DNA of 31,011 nt. Origin: an uncultured Asticcacaulis sp. Its GTDB lineage: Bacteria; Pseudomonadota; Alphaproteobacteria; Caulobacterales; Caulobacteraceae. The notes under the pieces are model-generated. The model was given only the letters and a program-made list of their open reading frames with translations, made no database searches and was not told the origin of the DNA. The stretch lies in NCBI GenBank assembly GCA_946480525.1, contig CAMLLA010000003.1, positions 1 to 31,011 of the forward strand. Direction: 5' to 3'. Below are positions 23,725-31,011 of this stretch, piece by piece (position 1 is the stretch's first letter; every line of letters begins with the position of its first letter). The translations under genes and the position numbers were made by a program.

Positions 23725-24892
23725 GGCCTTCACCGCCTATCGGGATGCGCGCCGGAAATGGACGCCCGACGGCCTGAAACAACGGCAGGACAAGCTATGG
23801 CGGCGGTTGCGCACGCACTTTCCGGACAGTCCGCCGCTGAAGGATTTTGCGGATGCCGGCCTCAGCGACATTCCCGTCATAGGTACCGATGTCTTTCGTC
23901 AGTATTTTGCCGATTACAACACAGTGGGCTTGAGCCATGACGAGGCCAAAGCCGCCGCCCTGCGCGCCGAGTCCGGTGGCGTGGGCGATTTGCCCGGCGG
24001 GCTGAACGTGGGCTTTTCGACCGGCACCGGCGGCGGCACGCGCGGCCTGTTTGTCACCTCGCCGCTTGAGCGCGCCACCTATTCCGGGCGTCTGGCGGGC
24101 AAGCTTCTGGCGCCTCTGTCGCTGCTGCCCTTGCGCCGTATCGCGGTCTGTCTGCGCGCAGGCTCCCGGCTTTATGATCGCGGCGGCGTGCGCTTCTTTG
24201 CGCTTGGCGATAGGGACCGCGCCGCCAGCATTGCCCGTTTCGATCCGCAGCTTCTGGTCGCTCCGCCGCAGGTCCTGCTCGATCTGGCCGCCTCCGGTCA
24301 TCGCCTGACGTCCCTGCATCATCTCTATTATGGCGCCGAGACGCTCAACGCCTCGGAACGCGCCTTCGTCACCGAACAACTGGGGGTGCGGCCCGACCCG
24401 ATCTATCAGGCGACCGAAGGCTTTCTCGGCGCACCCTGCGCCCACGGCACACTGCACCTCAATGAAGACGGCCTGATCATCGAGCGCGAAGACATCGGCG
24501 GCGGGCGTTTCCGGCCCATCGTCACCGACCTTTTTCGCCACACGCAACTGGTCGTGCGCCTGAGGCTCGATGACATCCTGAAACCCTCCACCTGCCCGTG
24601 CGGCTCTGCGCTTCAGGCCGTAGAACCGGTGGAAGGGCGCATCCAGGATATCTGGCGCTGGCGGGATCAAACCGTCTTCCCCGCCGAGGTCGAGACCGCC
24701 GTCAGCCAAAACCTTGCGGCGCATCACCGCTGGCTGGCGACCGGCAGCCCATCGGGCATCGCCTATGCCTGCGAACACGACAGCGATGATATCCGCAAGG
24801 CGCTGGAACCGTTCGGCCAGCCGCTGACACGTGTGCCTTATGACCGCGCAACGGACTTCCCCAAGCGTCGCCATGTCCGGTGGCAGCCATGA
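23714..24892 (+). CDS. PaaK/CapK-like adenylate-forming enzyme (F390 synthetase-related)
   Basis: A 392-residue adenylate-forming protein, shorter than the 430-500 residues of phenylacetate-CoA ligases. The ATP loop FSTGTGGGTRG is at about 101-111 and the aromatic/Glu motif YQATEG at 231-236; RLRLDDIL follows, then a CPCG pair (STCPCGSALQAV) as in the zinc-binding part of PaaK-like enzymes, and GRIQDI. These fit the clade annotated as F390 synthetase-related. It should activate a carboxylate as acyl-AMP; whether CoA, an amine or another nucleophile takes it is unknown. The stop overlaps the ATG of the ATP-grasp gene. Confidence 0.82.
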   Translation: MAFEAFTAYRDARRKWTPDGLKQRQDKLWRRLRTHFPDSPPLKDFADAGLSDIPVIGTDVFRQYFADYNTVGLSHDEAKAAALRAESGGVGDLPGGLNVGFSTGTGGGTRGLFVTSPLERATYSGRLAGKLLAPLSLLPLRRIAVCLRAGSRLYDRGGVRFFALGDRDRAASIARFDPQLLVAPPQVLLDLAASGHRLTSLHHLYYGAETLNASERAFVTEQLGVRPDPIYQATEGFLGAPCAHGTLHLNEDGLIIEREDIGGGRFRPIVTDLFRHTQLVVRLRLDDILKPSTCPCGSALQAVEPVEGRIQDIWRWRDQTVFPAEVETAVSQNLAAHHRWLATGSPSGIAYACEHDSDDIRKALEPFGQPLTRVPYDRATDFPKRRHVRWQP

Positions 24893-25977
24893 AGATCCTT
24901 CTGACTGGCACGCGCTCGCCCGTTACCTGCGACCTGGCGCGCGCCTTTGCCACCTGCGGGCATGAGGTCCATGGCATCGATTCCGTGAATGGCGCTGTGG
25001 CCCGGCCCGTGCTTTCAAGCTTTACGGTTTGCGCCGCACCGGCCCGGCAGTTCGACCTGTTCGCCGCCGATGCCCGTGAGGTGGTCGAGCGGCTGAAACC
25101 CGGCCTGATTATTCCGTTGTGCGAGGACATCTTCTACTGGGCCAGGGCCGCGTTACCCGACTGGCCGCTGTTTGCCCCCGGCCTTTCCATCCTGATGCAG
25201 TTGCATTCCAAACTGGCCTTTATCAGGCTCGCGCAATCGCTGAACCTGCCCGCACCCGACACCCGGCGATTGACAACGGTCGAACGGCCACAAGACTATG
25301 TCTTCAAATCCGAGTTTTCGCGCTTTGGCACCGGTGTCCGGATCAGGCCCGAACGCGTCCCCAGCGGACCTGAGTGGCTGCAACAGGACTGGATCGATGG
25401 CGAAGACCTGAGCGCCCACGCTATCGCCCGTAACGGCCACCTCACCGCCTTTGCTGCCTATCGTTCGCGGTGGCGGGCGAAGGGCGGGGCCAGCTACCAG
25501 TTCGACCCGGTCGAACCGAAACTGGCGCAGGAGATCGAAGCCATGATGGCGAGGCTGGCGTCCGCGCTCGACCTGACCGGACAGTTTGCCTGCGACCTGC
25601 GCCGCGATGCGGAGGGGCAGCTCTGGCTGATCGAATGCAATCCGCGCGCAACCAGCGGCCTGCATCTGCTGGCCGACGATCCGGAAGGCCTGAGCATGGC
25701 GTTCATCGGTGGCGGCACCGGCATTTTACGCGGCGGCGTACCTGCCTGTCTCGGTCCCGCCATGTGGCTGAGCGGACTGCCACACGCGCTCATGAACGGA
25801 CGACTTGGCCAATGGAGCCACGACCTCGGGCGTAGCCGCGATGTTCTGAAGGGACGCGGGCTGGCGGCGTCCGCCGACACGCTGGCCTTTGCAAGGCGGG
25901 CGGTCCTGGGCGGTCAAGGCCTGACAGAGGCCATGACGGCGGACATCCAATGCGACCGGGACCTGAGATGCAACTGA
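24889..25977 (+). CDS. ATP-grasp domain carboxylate-amine ligase
   Basis: A 362-residue ATP-grasp protein. It starts with a Rossmann-like pre-ATP-grasp domain (MKILLTGTRSPVTCDLARAF), has VFKSEFSRFGTGV as the ATP lysine region, WIDGEDLSAHAIARNG, and the metal-binding ECNPRATSG (Glu249 and Asn251). ATP-grasp enzymes activate a carboxylate as acyl phosphate and couple it to an amine or thiol; in small-molecule clusters they form amide or peptide bonds. The start is ATG 24889 with ATGA overlap; an in-frame start nine bases earlier is less likely. The C-terminal 100 residues (GGGTGILRGGVPACLGPAMW onwards) are an extension I do not recognise. Confidence 0.82.
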   Translation: MKILLTGTRSPVTCDLARAFATCGHEVHGIDSVNGAVARPVLSSFTVCAAPARQFDLFAADAREVVERLKPGLIIPLCEDIFYWARAALPDWPLFAPGLSILMQLHSKLAFIRLAQSLNLPAPDTRRLTTVERPQDYVFKSEFSRFGTGVRIRPERVPSGPEWLQQDWIDGEDLSAHAIARNGHLTAFAAYRSRWRAKGGASYQFDPVEPKLAQEIEAMMARLASALDLTGQFACDLRRDAEGQLWLIECNPRATSGLHLLADDPEGLSMAFIGGGTGILRGGVPACLGPAMWLSGLPHALMNGRLGQWSHDLGRSRDVLKGRGLAASADTLAFARRAVLGGQGLTEAMTADIQCDRDLRCN

Positions 25978-26954
25978 ACAACGCAGAGGTCCGGTTCGAT
26001 ACGGTTGCCGTCGATGGCGCCACGATCACTGTCGCAGTGCCGCAAAGACAGAACCGCTGCTGGCTGACCTCGCTGTGCACCGCCATCGGCCCCATGGCCC
26101 GCGAAGAGGTGCGCCGCGCGATGCGCGGTCCTGAGCTTTGGGGCGCGCTGGTCCTCAGCCATGTCATGGAAACGGTGGCCCGGCTCCTGCGCGTTGATCG
26201 CGTCGTATTTCCCGAACACGTTCTGCTGTCGACCAGCCTTTATGGCGGATCGCCCATAGTCGCGCGCGCGGAAAAGCTGACCACGCATTATCCCGGTCAC
26301 GCCATCGTCGTACGCTCCCTGACGGCGCCGCCCGCGGGCTACACAATCTGGCCGTTCCGGCTCGTCTGGATTATCGACGATATCGCCAGCCAATGGGCGC
26401 CGCGCCGCGACAGCCGCCGCGACGCAACATTTCTGGAAAACATGAATCTTACGGCGCGTCATTTCCACAAAACCATTGATGATGCCCGCCTTGTGCGCTG
26501 CCTTGGTCTCTATCGCGGCCTCTATATAGACACCTATTCCGCCTTCAATCCGGACTATACGGCGGATGGTATTGCGCGACTGATGCAGGCCGGCAAGCTC
26601 GACATACACACACTCGAAGCCGACGGCGAGATCATTGCTTTCTGCGCCGCGCATGACGACGGCGAAACACTGACTTTACCGCTTGTCGGTTATGATCGGA
26701 CGCGGCCGCAGGGTGAAGGTCTTTATCGCGCAATCATGGCGCACATGGTGCAGCACGCTTTGCACCAGCGCCTGAAACTCAACCTGTCGGCCGGCGCGCC
26801 GCACTTCAAACGCCACCGGGGAGCCAAGCCATGGATGGAGTATCTGCTGATCATCGACAGCCATTTGCCGATGTGGCGCAGGCTGGGCTATCGCCTGAGC
26901 GCCCGGGTGCTGAAGGCGCTGGAACCCAGGATCGTCAAAGCCGCCGGGGCCTGA
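25968..26954 (+). CDS. GNAT/acyl-CoA N-acyltransferase-fold protein
   Basis: A 328-residue protein whose second half (YRGLYIDTYSAFNPDYTADGIARLM, LEADGEIIAFCAAHDDGETL, then HFKRHRGAKPWMEYLLIID) reads like the GNAT/FemAB-type acyltransferase fold; FKRHRGA with following EY is the pattern of the BioF2-like subgroup. The first half is of unknown function. The start ATG 25968 follows GGGA and overlaps the ATP-grasp gene by 10 bases; ATG 25950 is an alternative. It could put an acyl or aminoacyl group on the pathway product. I am sure of the gene, less so of the family. Confidence 0.65.
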   Translation: MQLNNAEVRFDTVAVDGATITVAVPQRQNRCWLTSLCTAIGPMAREEVRRAMRGPELWGALVLSHVMETVARLLRVDRVVFPEHVLLSTSLYGGSPIVARAEKLTTHYPGHAIVVRSLTAPPAGYTIWPFRLVWIIDDIASQWAPRRDSRRDATFLENMNLTARHFHKTIDDARLVRCLGLYRGLYIDTYSAFNPDYTADGIARLMQAGKLDIHTLEADGEIIAFCAAHDDGETLTLPLVGYDRTRPQGEGLYRAIMAHMVQHALHQRLKLNLSAGAPHFKRHRGAKPWMEYLLIIDSHLPMWRRLGYRLSARVLKALEPRIVKAAGA

Positions 26955-27952
26955 GCCTGCCCGCCGGGATAGACAAGGCCTGGCTGCCCGTAGCCCTGTC
27001 GCGCCGTGTTGGGACGAAGCCCGTGGCGGTCAAGGTCGCTGGTGAGCCGCACGTCCTGTGGCGCAGCAAGGATGGCGTCCATGCCTTTCGCGACCGCTGC
27101 CCGCACCGCAACTATCCTTTGTCGGAAGGCCGCGTGGCGGACGGCCGGCTGGTCTGCCCCTATCACGGCTGGGTCTTCGACGGCGATGGCGCCTGCGTCG
27201 AGGTGCCCGGCTGCACTGCTTCCGAGCTGAAGCGGCTGACGGCTGAAACGGTCGGTGCTGCCGAATTCGACGGCGTCGTCTTCGCCTGCCTGAAACCTGA
27301 AGCGCCTTTCGCGGCCAGCCTGCCCGAAATGCCGGAAGGCCCCGATCACGACCATTTCTGGTGGGCCATGAAGCCTCAGCGCGCCCGCGTCTTCGATGCG
27401 CTGGATAATGTCCTCGATCCCTTCCACACCAACTTCATCCATAACGGCTATATCCGCGTCGCTACAAAGCGCCAGCGCGTCACGCAAACGATTCACACTT
27501 TTGAGAACCATTTCGAAGCCGTCTACCACCAGGACACCGATTACGGCTGGATGTCGCGTGCCCTGGAAGGTCCCCGGAAATGCAGCCGCGGCCGTTACCT
27601 GCCGCCCGTTGCCTTCCAGGGGCGCTGGGAGGGACCGAAGGGTTTAAGCCTGTGCGTCACCATCTGGTTCGTGCCGGAGAACGAACATACCATCCGGCCG
27701 TTCGCCCGCTTCACGACGCGTAAATCGCGCGGTCCGGCGTGGCTCAAAGAAGCTTTGATCCGCCTGTTTCTGTTTCGCGTCATCGATCAGGACGCACACG
27801 CGCTGACGGCGCTGCACGACAATATCGCCCGCTTTGGCGGCCCGGCCTTCCGCTCCGGCCCCGGCGACCGGCTAAGCGACAAGCTGGCCAGGCTCTACAA
27901 CGGCGGCACGCTGACACCGGACACCCAAGGGCCGTTCGAGATGTGGTTGTAA
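26831..27952 (+). CDS. Rieske non-heme iron oxygenase (ring-hydroxylating oxygenase alpha-subunit type)
   Basis: The last gene of the operon. The Rieske [2Fe-2S] motif is complete, C90-P-H92 and C109-P-Y-H112 (numbered from ATG 26831), and the mononuclear iron site reads DPFHTNFIH with Asp196, His199 and His204. The length suits single-component terminal oxygenases such as vanillate demethylase or KshA-type enzymes, which need a separate reductase that is not encoded here. Homology begins only near residue 45. ATG 26831 has GGGGAG before it but overlaps the previous gene by 124 bases; a non-canonical CTG at 26951 (CTGA overlap) is another possibility, and GTG 27022 would cut the domain. Likely hydroxylation or oxidative tailoring. 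Confidence 0.82.
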   Translation: MDGVSADHRQPFADVAQAGLSPERPGAEGAGTQDRQSRRGLSLPAGIDKAWLPVALSRRVGTKPVAVKVAGEPHVLWRSKDGVHAFRDRCPHRNYPLSEGRVADGRLVCPYHGWVFDGDGACVEVPGCTASELKRLTAETVGAAEFDGVVFACLKPEAPFAASLPEMPEGPDHDHFWWAMKPQRARVFDALDNVLDPFHTNFIHNGYIRVATKRQRVTQTIHTFENHFEAVYHQDTDYGWMSRALEGPRKCSRGRYLPPVAFQGRWEGPKGLSLCVTIWFVPENEHTIRPFARFTTRKSRGPAWLKEALIRLFLFRVIDQDAHALTALHDNIARFGGPAFRSGPGDRLSDKLARLYNGGTLTPDTQGPFEMWL

Positions 27953-28049
27953 CCGTCAGCACATCGCTTCATGAGATAACCAAACGTTTGCAGTACTGAT
28001 TGCTTACGGCCTCCCTGTCACCCTTGCGGCCTGTGGAACGGAGTGGGCA

Positions 28050-28454
28050 ATGAGCGTGAAACGGGTGCTCCTCGCCGAAGATCGGGGAGATGTTGCGGTG
28101 CTCGTCGAGCAGATGCTCGATGAACTCGGCTATGATGTCGATGTCGCCCCTAATGGCCGTGTTGCCGTGCAACTGGCCAATACCAACCGTTATGCCGCAA
28201 TCCTGATGGACGTCGAGATGCCGATCATGGACGGGATCGACGCGACAGTCCTGATCCGAAAGTTCGAAAAGACAGCCGGGTTCGATCCAAACCCAATCGT
28301 CGGCATGACCGGGCACGGCTCCACAGGGGTCCGTGTCCTCTGCCAACGCGCCGGCATGGACGATTTCCTCAACAAGCCTTTTACAATCAGCGTTCTGGAA
28401 CAAAAGCTTGCCTCCGTCCTGGGGCAGGCCTCGCCTTCGGCCAAGGCGCCCTAG
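28050..28454 (+). CDS. Stand-alone receiver-domain response regulator
   Basis: A 134-residue CheY-like receiver. Acidic residues E10-D11, phospho-acceptor Asp54 (ILMDVEMPIMDG), Thr87 (VGMTGH) and Lys109 (FLNKPF) are all present. The VEMPIMDGIDAT and LNKPF wording resembles receivers of hybrid histidine kinases more than chemotaxis CheY. No kinase or output domain is nearby. A GGAG lies about seven bases before the ATG. The short tail after the domain is Ala/Pro-rich and has no predicted function. Confidence 0.88.
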   Translation: MSVKRVLLAEDRGDVAVLVEQMLDELGYDVDVAPNGRVAVQLANTNRYAAILMDVEMPIMDGIDATVLIRKFEKTAGFDPNPIVGMTGHGSTGVRVLCQRAGMDDFLNKPFTISVLEQKLASVLGQASPSAKAP

Positions 28455-28541
28455 GTTCATCGCTTTTTGATGCCGGACCGTCATTCCCGTACGCAAGGTT
28501 TATTGCCCGGGGATTATCATTATCGTCAAAGGAGATCCGCC

Positions 28542-28769
28542 ATGAACGACAGCCGTGAAGCGCATGAAACGACACGCAACGGCGTATTCCGTAAACCCGG
28601 GTATAACGACAATATCGCGTTGCCAGTCGATATCGAACCGGTGGCGAAAGATGCTGCTGGCGCGGCGCTCGATATCCGCAGCGATCTTCCAGGGAGCGGT
28701 GTGGTTGAAATCCATGATGACGACGACGAAATCCTGGATGCCGAAAAGGATTTTCCGGCCTCGCGCTAG
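28542..28769 (+). CDS. Small acidic hypothetical protein
   Basis: A 75-residue protein with a very good ribosome-binding site (AAAGGAG, seven bases before ATG 28542) and its own hairpin after the stop, so expression is likely. The sequence is hydrophilic and probably disordered, with an acidic patch EIHDDDDEILDAEKDF near the end. No family is recognised. It lies 87 bases after the receiver gene. Confidence 0.65.
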   Translation: MNDSREAHETTRNGVFRKPGYNDNIALPVDIEPVAKDAAGAALDIRSDLPGSGVVEIHDDDDEILDAEKDFPASR

Positions 28770-28770
28770 A

Positions 28771-28816
28771 TCGGAATGATTTTAGCTGGAAGCATCATTC
28801 CAATCTAAGTTTTTGT
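28771..28816 (+). terminator. Terminator-like hairpin after the small acidic gene
   Basis: GGAATGAT (28773-28780) pairs with ATCATTCC (28794-28801), and flanking AGAT/ATCT extend the stem imperfectly. A T-rich stretch follows (TTTTTGTTTTG). Confidence 0.65.
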
Positions 28817-28873
28817 TTTGTTGCGATATTTAAGGCGAAAGCCGCTTCACACTTTTGCCATATCGCTCTAGGC

Positions 28874-28908
28874 AAAAAAAAGACCACCGGCCAGATGAGC
28901 CGGCAGTC
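28874..28908 (-). terminator. Rho-independent terminator of the pectinesterase operon
   Basis: On the minus strand GACTGCCGGC (28908-28899) pairs with GCCGGTGGTC (28891-28882), with two G-U pairs, and a run of eight Ts follows. It lies 46 bases beyond the pectinesterase stop. Confidence 0.82.
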
Positions 28909-28953
28909 CAGTTGCAAGCATTATCCACGGGGAGCGGATACGCTATGGCAGGT

Positions 28954-30051
28954 CTACGGCTGCCAGCCGTCGAAGAAGGTTTTGCGGATCGTCCGGATAT
29001 CCGCTGTTCCGGTCCATTTTATGCCGATGTCTTTGTGACGTGCGCCCGGGCCGGTTGAACCGCTTTCCATGAACCGTGACTCCTGGGGCGTGAATATCGC
29101 CGTCTTGGTGCCGTCGCGCGCCGTGCCGTTCATGACGGTCCAGTGGTCGGGATGGATATGAGCCTCCATGAAACAGTCGATGAACGAGGCTTGCCCCACT
29201 GCGTTCGGGTCGGCGTAGCGGCCGTCGACAAAGGTCGTCGTCGGGTGCCACGGCCGGGCCAGCGCGACAGACGCATCGGGCACGCCGGCTTCGCGGGTCA
29301 GGCGCGAACGATGGATGACTATGCCGATGGGCTGGCTCAGCTGTGTCGACGGCGCGGCGATGAAGGAATGGAATTCGCCCGGCTTCAGGCGCGCGGCACG
29401 ATTGCGGGTAATTATCTCGCTGTCTTCGATCAGCACCTGGCCGTTGCCGAAGATGAAATCGATATTGCCCGATATCTTGCTGTCGCTGATCCAGACGCGC
29501 TTGCCATTGGCGAACAAGGTATCCTGATTGCCGATCAGGTTGGCTTCACGCACCGTGACGCGGTCGCTGTGGATGTCGAGCAGCAGGGTCACGCCCTGAC
29601 TGTTGCCGATCTTTTTCGGATCGCCGTCAGGTAGCGCGTCGTTTGTGAGATAGTCGAAGGTGTTCTCGACCGTCAGCCCTTCGACCGTGACGTCTTCGGC
29701 ATCGATGGTCAGAGTCGCCGAACCGGGCGTGCCCCAGTTGTTGCGGTGATACTTGCCGGCGGTCTGTGCCACGGCGTCGAAATGCAGGCGGGTCTTGCCC
29801 GCGCCCCTGCCGCGCAGGGTCAGCTTGGGCCGGGTGATCGTCACTTTTTCATAATAGGCGCCGGGGGCGACGTCGATGATGATCCACTTACCAGAAATGT
29901 CCTTGCCTGCGGCGTCGACGGCCTGCTGGATGGTCGCAAAGCAGTTGGCGGCCTGACCGCACTGGCTTTTGACGGCGTAGGATGCCGGGCCCGCTTCGGC
30001 AAGAGAGGCGCAACCCGTCAGGGCCAGCAGGGCGAAAATATAGGGTTTCAT
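28954..30051 (-). CDS. Pectinesterase (carbohydrate esterase family 8), lipoprotein
   Basis: A 365-residue right-handed beta-helix enzyme that removes methyl esters from polygalacturonate. Catalytic features are present: Asp177 (GNQDTLF), Asp198 (GNIDFIFG) and Arg266-x-Trp (LARPWHP), with a Gln in NSQGVTLLL. The N-terminus has a lipobox LTGC with Cys14, so the protein is probably lipid-anchored in the outer membrane or periplasm. The ATG directly abuts the stop of the upstream esterase gene, so they form one operon. Together with the esterase it would de-esterify pectin before uptake and cleavage. Confidence 0.92.
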   Translation of the reverse strand: MKPYIFALLALTGCASLAEAGPASYAVKSQCGQAANCFATIQQAVDAAGKDISGKWIIIDVAPGAYYEKVTITRPKLTLRGRGAGKTRLHFDAVAQTAGKYHRNNWGTPGSATLTIDAEDVTVEGLTVENTFDYLTNDALPDGDPKKIGNSQGVTLLLDIHSDRVTVREANLIGNQDTLFANGKRVWISDSKISGNIDFIFGNGQVLIEDSEIITRNRAARLKPGEFHSFIAAPSTQLSQPIGIVIHRSRLTREAGVPDASVALARPWHPTTTFVDGRYADPNAVGQASFIDCFMEAHIHPDHWTVMNGTARDGTKTAIFTPQESRFMESGSTGPGARHKDIGIKWTGTADIRTIRKTFFDGWQP

Positions 30052-30987
30052 CTATTTCACCGTCTTCAGAAAGGCGTCCATCTTGTCGACGATCTGGCCC
30101 TGCCAGGGATCGAACAGCCAGACATCGTGCGGCGCATTGGCGAATTCGAGATAATCGTGAGCGATGCCGAAACGATCAAGCGCGGCTTCAACCTTTTGCC
30201 GCCCGACGGTAAAGCGCATCAGACCGCTGGATATGACAAGCGTCGGCGGGGACTTGCTGCTGACATGGGTCGCGGCGCTGGCTTCAGCCCAGTTGTCGCC
30301 GATCTTCTCGAATGATCCACCCAGCCATAGCCCGGCCGCCGAGGTGTCGCCCCTGGCGTTTTCGAACTTGAGCGCTTCGGGGTCGGTAAAGTCGAGCACG
30401 CCGTCTAGGTCGATGACGGCGTTGACGCTTGTGTCGCTGCCCGGTTGCTTGAAGAGATCGGTGTCGGCCGTATAGGCCAGAAGCGCCGCCATCTGCCCGC
30501 CCGAGGAGGCGCCGCCTATGGCCAGCGTCTCGATGCCGAACTCCTTGGCGTTTGTTTTGGCCCACAGGATGGCGTCATTGACGTCGATCAGACCCGTGGG
30601 ATAGCCGGCTTCGGCCGACAGGCGGAACTCCGGCAGGATGATGGTATAGCCGCGCTGGGCCAGGCGGTTGGCCAGGGCGTAGAAGTGAGACTTGTCGCCC
30701 GACCGCCAGCCGCCACCGTGGACGAGGACAATGCCCTGGCCGTTCGCGGTGACCGGCAGGAAGATGTCGGCATGCAGTTCGCGCTCGCCGTCTCGTTTGT
30801 AGCGCTGGTCGAAGAGGATTTTCTGGCCGGTTTGCGGCTCGACCGCGGGCCAGGCTATGCCGGAGTACTTGTCCTTATAGCCGTCGAAACGCTGGGAGAT
30901 GGTGTAACCGTCATCGATTGGACGCAGGTCGGCCAGCGCGGGAGTGGCAGCCAACATCAGAGCAGTAAGGGAAAACAATATTTTCAA
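30052..30987 (-). CDS. Secreted alpha/beta-hydrolase esterase, possibly acting on acetylated/esterified pectin
   Basis: An alpha/beta-hydrolase of 311 residues from a TTG start at 30987, chosen because GGAG lies six bases upstream; another TTG at 30999 lacks this. Residues 1-19 are a signal peptide ending in TPALA. The oxyanion motif HGGGWRSGD and nucleophile motif GASSGG (Ser161) fit the hormone-sensitive-lipase/BD-FAE-like esterases, and APHDVW near the end offers the catalytic His. Adjacency to a pectinesterase suggests that it removes acetyl or other ester groups from pectin; the specificity is inferred. The gene's promoter lies outside the window. Confidence 0.82.
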   Translation of the reverse strand: MKILFSLTALMLAATPALADLRPIDDGYTISQRFDGYKDKYSGIAWPAVEPQTGQKILFDQRYKRDGERELHADIFLPVTANGQGIVLVHGGGWRSGDKSHFYALANRLAQRGYTIILPEFRLSAEAGYPTGLIDVNDAILWAKTNAKEFGIETLAIGGASSGGQMAALLAYTADTDLFKQPGSDTSVNAVIDLDGVLDFTDPEALKFENARGDTSAAGLWLGGSFEKIGDNWAEASAATHVSSKSPPTLVISSGLMRFTVGRQKVEAALDRFGIAHDYLEFANAPHDVWLFDPWQGQIVDKMDAFLKTVK

Positions 30988-31011
30988 TGCCAGCTCCAAT
31001 CTTAATCCCCT

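Noticed and set aside
23795..24874. 359-residue minus-strand open frame over the adenylase gene
   Set aside because: The plus strand carries intact adenylation motifs and coupled starts; the minus frame has none.

Overview
The window reads as a chromosomal segment of a free-living alphaproteobacterium of about 60% GC. Caulobacteraceae, and perhaps Asticcacaulis, fit best: the TonB-dependent receptor is of the Caulobacter/Xanthomonas type with a long N-terminus, the sulfur-detoxification operon is of the BigR type, and the intergenic repeat is of the CCCCTCATCCGG...CTTCTCCCC kind. The genus is an inference. I saw no rRNA, tRNA, CRISPR array, transposase or integrase.

Region 1 (1-1300) is the tail of an arsenic operon: the 3' end of arsH, an ArsN2-type acetyltransferase, and two small exported Cys/Met-rich proteins, closed by a strong terminator. 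Region 2 (1380-3400, minus strand) holds five small genes of unknown function; two are tandem paralogues and a third may share part of their module. An AT-rich gap then leads to a cold-shock gene with a structured leader. Region 3 (4336-7391) holds a Tat-exported epoxide hydrolase, an HTH_42 (AlkX/YcaQ-like) protein and an AraC-type regulator. Region 4 (7582-10527) is a sulfide/persulfide detoxification locus: BigR-like repressor, two rhodaneses and a TauE/SafE exporter on the minus strand, with a persulfide-dioxygenase-like enzyme transcribed divergently across an AT-rich palindromic operator. Region 5 (10683-13546) is a type II restriction-modification pair of the BsuBI/PstI endonuclease family. 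An orphan receiver protein follows.

Region 6 (14500-20560) is a carbohydrate-uptake unit: a TonB-dependent receptor behind a promoter carrying a LacI-type and a FadR/GntR-like palindrome, then a secreted GH2 glycosidase. A composite REP-like repeat separates it from region 7.

Region 7 (20888-27952) is the most unusual part. Seven genes, mostly joined by stop/start overlaps, encode a KASIII-type condensing enzyme, an NAD-dependent reductase, a metallo-beta-lactamase-fold hydrolase, a PaaK/CapK-like adenylating enzyme, an ATP-grasp ligase, a GNAT-like protein and a Rieske oxygenase. A near-perfect palindrome overlaps the promoter. This looks like a compact pathway for a small molecule I cannot name; it has no carrier protein and no classical PKS/NRPS.

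Region 8 (28050-31011) holds a second orphan receiver, a small acidic protein, and a minus-strand pair of a secreted esterase and a lipoprotein pectinesterase. These link back to plant-polysaccharide use, so the pathway of region 7 sits between two polysaccharide-utilisation units.
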